NCBI GenBank assembly: GCA_963850995.1
Contig: CAWKNQ010000004.1
Coordinates: 186,001-250,000 of the forward strand
Source: Gaiellasilicea sp963850995
GTDB lineage: Bacteria; Actinomycetota; Thermoleophilia; Gaiellales; Gaiellaceae
Reading direction: 5' to 3'
DNA length: 64,000 nucleotides
Part shown: positions 17,227 to 24,641 of the stretch, one piece after another
How positions within the stretch are numbered: position 1 is the stretch's first letter
Layout: every line of letters starts with the position of its first letter
Translations under genes and position numbers: made by a program
Notes under the pieces: model-generated
Seen by the model: the letters and a program-made list of their open reading frames with translations, nothing else
What the model was told of the DNA's origin: nothing
Databases searched by the model: none

Positions 17227-17659
17227 AGCGCTGCGGGTAAACGGACACGACTACTCCATCGACGCCGCAGTCGGCCGCACGCTCGCCGAGACCCTGCGCG
17301 ACGACCTCGGCCTGACGGGGACGAAGGTCGCCTGCGGCGAGGGCCATTGCGGCGCCTGCACGGTGCAGCTGGACGGCGTGCCCGTGCTCAGCTGCATCAC
17401 GCTCGTGCACACCGTCGACGGGCGCGAAGTGACGACGATCGAAGGCCTGCGCGAGCATCCGCTCGTCGACGCGTTCGTCCGCACCGACGCGCTCCAGTGC
17501 GGCTTCTGCACGCCAGGCCAGATCGTCTCGGCGGCAGCGCTCGTCGCCTCGATCCCCGAGCCGACCTCGGAGCAGATCAGACACGGGATGGCGGGCAATC
17601 TCTGCCGCTGCGGCACGTACCCGCGAATCGAGGAGGCGATCTCGACCTGGCGCGGCTGA
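17219..17659 (+). CDS. Molybdenum hydroxylase, [2Fe-2S] small subunit
   Basis: 146 aa from ATG 17219. Two iron-sulfur centres are visible: the plant-ferredoxin-type cluster CGEGHCGACTVQLDG with a further Cys at VLSC, and the C-terminal four-helix cluster QCGFCTPGQI with NLCRCGTYP. This is the standard layout of the small subunit of xanthine dehydrogenase/aldehyde oxidoreductase enzymes (XdhC/CoxS/PaoA group), which passes electrons from the Mo centre to FAD. It has no Tat signal, so the enzyme is cytoplasmic. The next gene overlaps or follows at once. Confidence 0.92.
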   Translation: MPEALRVNGHDYSIDAAVGRTLAETLRDDLGLTGTKVACGEGHCGACTVQLDGVPVLSCITLVHTVDGREVTTIEGLREHPLVDAFVRTDALQCGFCTPGQIVSAAALVASIPEPTSEQIRHGMAGNLCRCGTYPRIEEAISTWRG

Positions 17660-17697
17660 TCAAGTCCGAGAAGGAGGTCGAGGGCCGCTACGAGGAG

Positions 17698-19912
17698 GTG
17701 TGGACGCTCGTCGAGGAGGACGCCCTCGACCAGTGGCCGGCCGGGCCCGGTGCGGTCGTCGGACGGCCCGCCCCTCGCGTCGACGGCTACGAGCGGGCCC
17801 GCGGGAGCGCTCGCTTCATCAGTGACCTGCGGCTGCCCGGATTGGCCGACGCCGCCCTCCTCCGCAGCCCGTACGCGCGCGCGCGCGTGAAGCGGATCGA
17901 CCTCGCTCCAGCCCTCGCCGCACCCGGGGTGCTCGCCGCTGTCGGGCCCGGCGAGGTCCACGGAGTGGACCGGGAGACGGACTACGAAGGACGTGCCGTC
18001 GCCGCGGTCGCGGCGGAAACGTTCGCGCAGGCCGCCGCTGCGGTGCAGCGGATCGACATCGAGTGGGAGGAGCTCGAGCCGCTCATCGACGCCGAGGAGG
18101 CGGTGAGACGAGGCTCGCTCCTCACGGACGCGCGCCGCTACGAACGCGGCGACTTCGAGCGCGGCCTCACGGAGGCGGACGCGGTCATCGAGTCCGTCTA
18201 CACGACGCAGACGCTCAACCACAACCCGCTCGAGACACACCAGTGCGTGTGTGAGTGGCGCGGCGACGGGCTCGACGTCTACGTCTCGACGCAAGACATC
18301 TGGGGGCTCCGGAACGGCCTCGCCCGCAGGCTCGAGCTGCCGGCCGACCGGGTTCGCGTCGTCTGTGAGTTCATGGGCGGCGGCTTCGGCTCGAAGGCCA
18401 GCCTGGGTGAGTACATCCTGCTCGCGGCCGAGCTCGCACGCCGCTCGGGGCACCCGGTCCGCTGCGCCGTCACGCGCCGCGACGAGAACGTCGTCGGCGG
18501 CAACCGCAACGCGACGATTCAGCGCGTCACCGCCGCCGCCCGGGCCGACGGCACGCTCACCGCGCTCGGCGGCGAGTACATCGCCGCGCTCGGCGCCGGC
18601 GGCTGGCTGCCGTCGACGGCCGGGCCGATGCAGCTCCTCTACCTCTGCGAGAACGTCCGCACGACCGAGCACGGCGCGAAGCTGAACCTGCCGCCGATGG
18701 CCGCCTTCCGCGCGCCCGGATTCGTCGAGGGAACATGGTCGCTCGAATGCCTGCTCGACAAGCTCGCCGCGCAGTTGGGGATCGACCCACTCGAGCTGCG
18801 CAAGCAGAACTACGCCGAGGTGGACACGATGGACGGGCGGCCCTTCTCGTCCAAGCGGCTGCTCGAGTGCTACCAACGCGCCGAGCCGCACTGGGAGCGC
18901 CGGCACGAGGTGCGCGCGCGCTCCGATGCGATCTGGAAGCGCGGGATGGGGATGGCGAGCCAGATCTGGTACGGCGGCGGCGGCCCGCCGAGCTACGCCT
19001 GGGTGCGGCTCGGCTCGGACGGCCGCGCGAACGTCGTCACGGCGATGCAGGACATCGGCACGGGCACGCGCACGGCGATGGCCCAGATCGCGGCCGAGGA
19101 GCTCGGCCTTCCGCTCGACCGGATCGAGGTGCAGATCGGCGACTCCGCCCGCGGCCCGTACTCGGTGCTCTCCGGGAGGATCGTCCACGCTGCCCTCGAT
19201 GGGGCCGGCGGTCCGCTCGGCCGCCGCGGACGCGGCGAGACAGGTCGTCGAGCTGGCTGCGCAGCGGTTCGACCGCGAGGAGCGGACGCTCTCGCTCGTT
19301 GGCGGCAACATCGTCTGCGCCGACGGGAGCACGTGGCCCCTCGGGGAGATCACCGGCCTGCTCGACGACGGGCAGATCCTGGGCAAGGGCGCGCGCGGGC
19401 CGAACCCGGCGGGCATGCGCGTCCTCACGTTCGGGATCCAGCTGGCGGAGGTCGCCGTCGACGTCGGCACCGGCGAGGTCGTCGTCGAGAAGATCGTCGC
19501 GATTCACGACGTCGGCCGGGTGATCAACCCGCTCGGCGCGCGCAGCCAGGTCGAGGGCGGCGTGATCCAGGCGCTCGGGCACACGTTCTCCGAGGCTCGC
19601 CTCGACGACCCGCACACCGGAACCGTGCTCACGAAGACGCTCGACGCCTACAAGCTGCCGACCATCGCCGACGTCCCCGAGATCGTCTGCGAGTTCGTCG
19701 ACGAGCCGGACGAGCAGCTGACGAACCTCGGCTCGAAGGGGCTCGGGGAGCCGCCGATCGTGCCGACCGCGGCCGCGATCGCCAACGCGATTCGCGACGC
19801 GACCGGCGCCGACGTGACCTCGCTGCCGATCACCCGCGAGGAGATCCTGCGCGCGCTCCGAGAAGCCGAGGCCGCGAAGCGGAAGGAGCCGGTTGCAGCT
19901 GGAACGGCCTAG
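17698..19912 (+). CDS. Molybdenum hydroxylase, Mo-cofactor large subunit, one frame break
   Basis: About 740 aa. GTG 17698 is the first standard start; CTG 17656, which would overlap the small-subunit stop as CTGA, would keep the coding-like KSEKEVEGRYEEVW and is a real alternative. Recognisable parts: PRVDGYERARGSARFISDL, the Mo-cofactor loop FMGGGFGSKASLGEY, AFRAPGFVEGTWSLE, and near the C-terminus KGLGEPPIVPTAAAIANAI with the catalytic Glu. At 19173-19178 an extra G in TCCGGGAGGA changes frame; removing it gives S-G-G-S-S-T-L-P. It hydroxylates a C-H bond with water as oxygen donor. The substrate is unknown. Confidence 0.87.
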
Positions 19913-20726
19913 CACGCTCGAGGAGGCGGGCGCCGCCCTCGGCGACGGTGCGCGCGTGCTCGCCGGCGGCACCGAGCTCGTGCCGCTGCTGCGCGACGGG
20001 ATCATCTCGGCCGAGACCCTCGTCGACATCCGCGATGTCCTCCCGCGCGGGATCTCCGGCGGGACGATCGGCGCCGGCACGACGCTCGCCGAGTTGGAAG
20101 CATCCGAGCAGGTCCCGGCGGCGCTGCGCGAGGCTTGCCGGCTGGCCGCTTCGCCCCAGCTTCGCAACATGGGCACGATCGGGGGCAACCTGCTCCAGGC
20201 CACTCGCTGCTGGTACTGGCGGCTCGACTACTCCTGCTTCCTGCGCGGCGGCGACCGCTGTCATGCCAAAGAGGGCCAGCATCGCGAGCATGCCTTCTTC
20301 GGCAACGAGCTCTGCGCCTCCGCGCACCCCTCCGATCCGGCCGCCGCGCTGCTCGCGCTCGGGGCGCGGATCCGGACCGACCGGCGCGAGCTGGACGTCG
20401 CGGAGCTCTACCGGCTTCCAGACGCGGAGAACCGCTCGACGACGACGCTCGAGCCGGGAGAGCTGATCCTCGAGCTGGAGCTGCCCGAGGTGGCCTCGAG
20501 CGTCTATCTGAAGGCGATGGACCGGAAGCGCTGGGCGTTCGCGCTCGTCGGAGTCGCTGCCGCGCGGGTCGGCGGCGGGACGCGGATCGCGCTCGCAGGC
20601 GCGGCGCCGATCCCATGGCTGATCGGCTCGGTCGACGAGCTCGAGCGTGCGACTCCCCTCCCGGGCACGGTCTACAAGGTCGAAGTCGCCCGCGCGCTCG
20701 TCGGCCGGGCGCTGGAGCGCCTGTGA
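19893..20726 (+). CDS. Molybdenum hydroxylase, FAD subunit with PaoB-like cysteine loop
   Basis: 277 aa from TTG 19893, supported by GGAAGGAG 4 bases ahead and a 20-base overlap with the large-subunit gene. FAD-binding motifs are VLAGGTELVP (about 22-31) and NMGTIGGNLLQATRC. The insertion that follows holds four cysteines (ATRC, DYSC, DRC, NELC) within about 45 residues, like the extra [4Fe-4S] loop of E. coli PaoB (YagS) and of hydroxybenzoyl-CoA reductase beta subunits. That points to a PaoABC-like aldehyde or aromatic oxidoreductase rather than classical xanthine dehydrogenase. It binds FAD and hands electrons to the acceptor. Confidence 0.88.
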   Translation: MQLERPSTLEEAGAALGDGARVLAGGTELVPLLRDGIISAETLVDIRDVLPRGISGGTIGAGTTLAELEASEQVPAALREACRLAASPQLRNMGTIGGNLLQATRCWYWRLDYSCFLRGGDRCHAKEGQHREHAFFGNELCASAHPSDPAAALLALGARIRTDRRELDVAELYRLPDAENRSTTTLEPGELILELELPEVASSVYLKAMDRKRWAFALVGVAAARVGGGTRIALAGAAPIPWLIGSVDELERATPLPGTVYKVEVARALVGRALERL

Positions 20727-21400
20727 CGCGAGGCCTGCTCTTGGTCGCGCTCGTCTTGCTCGGCCTCGCCGGGGGCTGTGGCGGTGGTGACGACGACCCA
20801 GAGACGGCGGCAACGGCCACCGACGGCGGGACGACTGCGACCGCAGAAGCCGGCTGCCGCGACGTCGAGGCGCCTGATCCGAAGCCGGACGGCGGGGAGC
20901 AGCCGCCGACGGAGACGCTCGCCGCGGACACGACCTACAGCCTCGTCTTCGAGACGAGCTGCGGCTCCTTCACCGTCGAGCTCGACCAGACGAACGCACC
21001 GGAGACGGCGGCGTCGCTGGTCGCGCTCGCGGAGGACGGCTACTTCGACGGCACCGTCTTCCACCGGGTCGTTCCCGGCTTCGTGATCCAGGGCGGAGAC
21101 CCGACCGGCACGGGCACGGGCGGGCCCGGCTACTCGACCGTCGACGTGCCGCCGCAGGACGCCGCCTACACCCGTGGCGTCGTCGCGATGGCGAAGACGG
21201 GCGCCGAGCCGCCGGGGACCGCGGGCAGCCAGTTCTTCGTCGTCACCGGCGACGACGCTGGTCTGCCGCCCGAGTACGCGATCGTCGGCAACGTAAGCGA
21301 AGGGATGGACACCGTGCTCGCGATCGAGGCGCTCGGCACGGGCGACGGGCCGCCCTCCCAGCCGGTCGTGATCGAGCAGGTCACCGTCGAGTCCGAGTAG
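20723..21400 (+). CDS. Cyclophilin-type peptidyl-prolyl isomerase, exported
   Basis: 225 aa from GTG 20723 (GTGA overlap with the FAD subunit). The N-terminus (VTRGLLLVALVLLGLAGGCGGG) is a signal peptide, probably with a lipoprotein Cys at about 19. A Thr/Ala-rich linker (25-45) leads to the cyclophilin domain: GSFTVELDQTNAPETAASLV, FDGTVFHRVVPGFVIQGGDP, MAKTGAEPPGTAGSQFFVV and YAIVGNVSEGMDTVLAIE. The FHRV Arg and SQFF are active-site hallmarks. It should help fold proteins outside the membrane. Its place inside a molybdoenzyme operon is odd, as the enzyme is cytoplasmic. Confidence 0.88.
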   Translation: MTRGLLLVALVLLGLAGGCGGGDDDPETAATATDGGTTATAEAGCRDVEAPDPKPDGGEQPPTETLAADTTYSLVFETSCGSFTVELDQTNAPETAASLVALAEDGYFDGTVFHRVVPGFVIQGGDPTGTGTGGPGYSTVDVPPQDAAYTRGVVAMAKTGAEPPGTAGSQFFVVTGDDAGLPPEYAIVGNVSEGMDTVLAIEALGTGDGPPSQPVVIEQVTVESE

Positions 21401-21910
21401 ATGGCTGCGGAGTTGATCGGCGGCGTCGTCCTCGCCGCCGGCGCGGCGACCCGGTTCGGCGCGCCGAAGCAGCGTCTGCTCCTCCCGGAGGTGCTCGAGC
21501 GGGTCCAGGGGCTCGACGAGGTCGTCGTCGTCTCGGGCGCCTACGCGCTCGAGGGCGCCGTCCCCTGCCCCGACTGGGAGCGGGGCCCCGGTGCGTCGCT
21601 CCGCTGCGGGCTCGCCGCGCTCGGGCCGGAGATCGAGGCTGCGGTCGTCGTGCTCGCGGACGGGCCCGAGCTCGCACCGGCCGCGATCGAGCGCGTGATC
21701 CAGGCCTGGCGGGGAAGCGGCGCGACGCTGGTCGCGGCGAGCTACGGCGGCGAGCGCGGCCACCCGCTCCTCGTCGCGCGGGCAGCGTGGGACGAGATCC
21801 CCGACGAAGGCCTCCGCGTCCTCGAGCCGCTGCTCGTCCCCTGCGACGACCTCGGCGCCCCCGGCGACGTCGACTACCCGGCCGACCTGCCCGAGCGGTT
21901 CAGAGGTTAG
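21401..21910 (+). CDS. MobA/MocA-like nucleotidyltransferase
   Basis: 169 aa, starting at the base after the cyclophilin stop. The N-terminal signature LAAGAATRFGAPKQRLLL is the NTP-binding loop of molybdopterin guanylyl/cytidylyltransferases, followed by GPGASLRCGLAALG and the metal-binding VVVLADGPELAP. MocA-type enzymes attach CMP to the molybdenum cofactor of xanthine oxidase-family enzymes, which fits its place behind such an enzyme's three subunits. At 169 aa it is slightly short, and the usual D-x-P motif reads DGP. CTP versus GTP use is inferred from context only. Confidence 0.8.
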   Translation: MAAELIGGVVLAAGAATRFGAPKQRLLLPEVLERVQGLDEVVVVSGAYALEGAVPCPDWERGPGASLRCGLAALGPEIEAAVVVLADGPELAPAAIERVIQAWRGSGATLVAASYGGERGHPLLVARAAWDEIPDEGLRVLEPLLVPCDDLGAPGDVDYPADLPERFRG

Positions 21911-22152
21911 ACGTCCGCGGTCGGGCCGCGGAGCTCGGTGAGCTTCTCCATCAGGCCGGCCGGCATGCGCTCGCTCGCGGAGACACGGATGTAGCGGCGC
22001 AGCTCCTCCTCGAAGCGATAGCGCCTGCGGCAGTAGTCACAGCCACCGAGATGCCTTTCTGCGATCGCGACCTCCTCGCTCGTCAAGTCGCGGTCGAGGT
22101 AGCCCTGGAGGAGCTCCTCGCATTTCTCGCAGTCGGCGTCGTCCAGGGTCAT
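21907..22152 (-). CDS. Zinc-finger anti-sigma factor (RsrA-like)
   Basis: 81 aa from ATG 22152, overlapping the sigma gene stop as ATGA. It shows the zinc-binding anti-sigma pattern: early C-x-x-C (DCEKCEELL), then AERHLGGCDYCRRRYRFEEEL, i.e. H-x3-C-x2-C. That is the ZAS/RsrA domain, which in family members releases its sigma factor when the cysteines are oxidised. It has no membrane segment, so it acts in the cytoplasm. The gene is convergent with the MobA-like gene, their stops overlapping in TTAG. Confidence 0.87.
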   Translation of the reverse strand: MTLDDADCEKCEELLQGYLDRDLTSEEVAIAERHLGGCDYCRRRYRFEEELRRYIRVSASERMPAGLMEKLTELRGPTADV

Positions 22153-22745
22153 GTGAGAGTTTCCTCGGCGAGGGTCTTCTTCAGGATACGGCGGCCACGG
22201 TGGAGCCGCGACATGACGGTGCCGATCGGAATGTCGAGGATCTGAGCCGCGTCGGCGTAGCTGAACTCGCCGAGGTCGACGAGGACGACGACGTCGCGGA
22301 AGTCGTGCGGAAGCGCGGCAAGCGCGTCGACGACGCCGCCCTGGGAGAGCCGCTCGACGACGCGCTCCTGGTCGAGCGCCTGCTCGCCCCCAACCGCGGC
22401 GAGCTTGTTCGCGAGGAAGTAGTCGCTCTCCTCGAGCGGCTGCTGGTCGGGCGTGCGCTGGATCTTGCGGCCGCGGTCGGTGTTCAGGTTCGTGAGGATG
22501 CGGAGGAGCCACGCGCGCATGTTCGTCCCGGGCGTAAACGACTGCCAGCTTCGGAACGCCCGTGCGTATGTGTCCTGAACCAACTCCTCGGCCTCCTCTC
22601 GCGTCCCGACCATTCGGCGCGCGACCCGGTAGACCTGGTCGGCGAGCTCGAGCGCCTCCTCCTCGAAGCGGACGCGCTCGCGAGCCTCGCTCGCGATCCG
22701 CCTCACCGCATCCGCGTCGGGCTCGGCTGCGCCGGACTCACTCAC
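22149..22745 (-). CDS. ECF sigma factor, SigR/SigH-like
   Basis: 198 aa. Region 2 is LADQVYRVARRMVGTREEAEELVQDTY with TNMRAWLLRILTNLNTDRGRK; region 4 is LPHDFRDVVVLVDLGEFSYADAAQILDIPIGTVMSRLHRGRRILKK. The NTNLNTDRGRK-like end of region 2 and the coupled ZAS partner match the SigR/SigH oxidative-stress group (ECF12). It directs RNA polymerase to thiol/oxidative or heat stress genes in characterised relatives. Upstream (52 bases) is the HMA gene on the same strand, so it may be read through from the ABC/YbdK operon. Confidence 0.88.
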   Translation of the reverse strand: MSESGAAEPDADAVRRIASEARERVRFEEEALELADQVYRVARRMVGTREEAEELVQDTYARAFRSWQSFTPGTNMRAWLLRILTNLNTDRGRKIQRTPDQQPLEESDYFLANKLAAVGGEQALDQERVVERLSQGGVVDALAALPHDFRDVVVLVDLGEFSYADAAQILDIPIGTVMSRLHRGRRILKKTLAEETLT

Positions 22746-22797
22746 CCGGCCACCCTAACAACGTCCTACGCGGCTCAGAACGCGCGCGCGCGGGTGG

Positions 22798-23013
22798 CTA
22801 TTCCCGGAGCTCGGGGAAGCCGCCCCGCGTCAGTGTCGCGACGATCGCCTCGCGGCTCGTCTGCTCGTCGTCCCAGGAGAGCGTGACCTGGCCCATCAGG
22901 TTGGCGTTCGCCGCCTCGATCCCCTCGTGGCCGCGGAGCGTCCCGGCGAGCCGTCCGACACACCGCTCGCAGCGGACGCCGCTCACCTGGATCGTGTCGC
23001 TGACGGTGGCCAT
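22798..23013 (-). CDS. HMA-domain metal chaperone
   Basis: 71 aa from ATG 23013, overlapping the ABC ATPase stop by one base (TAATG). A single heavy-metal-associated domain: IQVSGVRCERCVGRLAGTLRG has the C-x-x-C soft-metal site in the loop before helix 1, and the beta-strand NANLMGQVTLSWD follows. CopZ-like proteins of this size carry Cu(I). No P-type ATPase lies beside it. As the last gene of a transporter operon it may supply or scavenge metal in the same stress response. Confidence 0.85.
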   Translation of the reverse strand: MATVSDTIQVSGVRCERCVGRLAGTLRGHEGIEAANANLMGQVTLSWDDEQTSREAIVATLTRGGFPELRE

Positions 23014-24641
23014 TAGATCGGTATCGGGTGCTCGCGCGCATCGACCGCCGACTGGCGCCAAGCTGCTCCGGGCCATCGCCACGCGGGCGATCCGATCAAC
23101 GATCGTAGCGACAGCTCTGCGTCGGCCAGCTCGATCAGGAGTGGGTCGTGCGTCGCGCAGATGACGGTCGCGCCGCTGCTGCGCGCGACCTCACCCAGCA
23201 GCGAGCCGAGCGCGAGCACGTTGGCACCGTCCAGCCGCGCGGTCGGCTCGTCGGCGACGATCACGCCCGGCCGCACGGCGACGGCGCGGGCGAGCGCGGC
23301 GCGCTCCCGCTGCCCGGCCGAGAGCTCCGCCACGGGCCGGTCGGCGTGCTCCTCGAGGCCGACCGCAGCGAGCGCCTCCTCGACTCCGTCGTGCTCGAGG
23401 CCCCGCAACTCGAGCGCGAGCTCGGCGTTCTCGCGCGCGCCGAGGAAGGGGACGAGCCCATGCGTCTGGCCGAGGAAGGCGAGCTGGGTGCGACGGAGCT
23501 CCGCACGCCCGGACCGGTCGAGCGTGCCGAGCGAGGTCTCGCCGACCCACACCTCCCCATCGTCCGGAAGGTCGAGCCCGGCGAGTAGGTGGAGCAGCGT
23601 CGTCTTCCCGGAGCCGGAAGGACCCGTCACGACCGTGAGCTTGCCCGGCGCGAACGTCGCGTCGAGCCGATCGAGAGCGGTCGCCGTGCCGAAGCGCTTC
23701 GTCACCCCGCGCGCCTCGACGACGGGACCTTGTGTTGTTTCAACACTAACTCCCGCTCGCACCGCTCGGCTGGGCGGCTCGGAGGGGGTTTGTGTTGGTT
23801 CAACACGAGCCTCCGACGGCCGGAGGATCAACGCGCCCTCCTCGAGCTCGGCGGTGGCGCGCGTCGCGATCCCGGCCGACCGAAGCAGGTCTTCCGGCAG
23901 GTGCAGCCAGCCGCCGCGGCCGACGACGATCGCGCCGTCCCCGGCGGCCGCAGCGAAGCGCTCGTCGCTGACGCGGCCGTCGCGGACATGGACGACGCGG
24001 TCCGCCCGCGCCGCCGAGGCGGGATCGTGGCTGACGACGAGCGCCGTGCTCCCGGACTCGCCGACGAGCTCGGCGATCACGCCCAGCACCTCCTGCGCGG
24101 TGGCGGCGTCGAGCTCGCCGGTCGGCTCGTCCGCGATCAGGAGCTCCGGGCGGGCGGCGACCGCCGCGCAGAGCGCCACGCGCTGCTGCTCGCCGCCGGA
24201 CAGCTCCCGCGGGTGCGCGTCGCGCCGCGAGCCCAGCCCGACGCGCTCCAGCAGCTCGTCGGCGCGTGCCTCACGGCGTTCCCGCGGCTCGCCGGCGAGC
24301 CCCAGCTGCACGCCGACCAGCTCGCGGGCCGTCAGCTCGCCGGCGAGCGCGCGCCAGTAGTGCTGATCCGCGTAGCCGAGCGCGCGCGAGCGGAAGCCGG
24401 CCGCCTCCGCACCGCGGAGCGCCCCGACGTCGACCCCGGCGACGTGGACCGAGCCGGCCGAGGGCCGGTCGAAGCCCGCGACGATGCGGAGCAGCGTCGA
24501 CTTCCCGGAGCCGCTCGGGCCGAGGACGACACAGAGCTCGCCTCGCCGCACCGCCAGCGTCAGGCCCTGGAGCGCGGCGACGCCGCCCTCCCGCGACGGA
24601 TAGACGCGAAAGAGGTCGCGGATCTCGACGAGGTTGCTCAC
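23013..24641 (-). CDS. ABC transporter ATPase with two fused nucleotide-binding domains
   Basis: 542 aa from GTG 24641 (GTGA overlap with the permease stop). NBD1 (about 1-225): Walker A GPSGSGKSTLL, signature LSGGEQQRVAL, Walker B LLIADEPTGELD, H-loop VVSHD. A linker of about 90 aa holds two 15-bp palindromes in the DNA. NBD2 (about 312-520): Walker A GPSGSGKTTLL, signature LSAGQRERAAL (degenerate), Walker B VIVADEPTARLD, H-loop ICATHD. Both belong to the MacB/LolD group that drives FtsX-like permeases. A fused tandem pair is unusual, as these ATPases normally act as homodimers; here one polypeptide could supply an asymmetric dimer to the single giant permease upstream. Confidence 0.86.
   Translation of the reverse strand: MSNLVEIRDLFRVYPSREGGVAALQGLTLAVRRGELCVVLGPSGSGKSTLLRIVAGFDRPSAGSVHVAGVDVGALRGAEAAGFRSRALGYADQHYWRALAGELTARELVGVQLGLAGEPRERREARADELLERVGLGSRRDAHPRELSGGEQQRVALCAAVAARPELLIADEPTGELDAATAQEVLGVIAELVGESGSTALVVSHDPASAARADRVVHVRDGRVSDERFAAAAGDGAIVVGRGGWLHLPEDLLRSAGIATRATAELEEGALILRPSEARVEPTQTPSEPPSRAVRAGVSVETTQGPVVEARGVTKRFGTATALDRLDATFAPGKLTVVTGPSGSGKTTLLHLLAGLDLPDDGEVWVGETSLGTLDRSGRAELRRTQLAFLGQTHGLVPFLGARENAELALELRGLEHDGVEEALAAVGLEEHADRPVAELSAGQRERAALARAVAVRPGVIVADEPTARLDGANVLALGSLLGEVARSSGATVICATHDPLLIELADAELSLRSLIGSPAWRWPGAAWRQSAVDAREHPIPI
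23732..23806. repeat. Two 15-bp palindromes inside the ABC linker
   Basis: GTGTTG-TTT-CAACAC (23732-23746) and GTGTTG-GTT-CAACAC (23792-23806) share the same 6-bp arms 60 bases apart, inside coding sequence for the linker between the two ATPase domains. Both are preceded by T and lie in the same register, so the linker contains VETTQ and VEPTQT. Confidence 0.7.
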
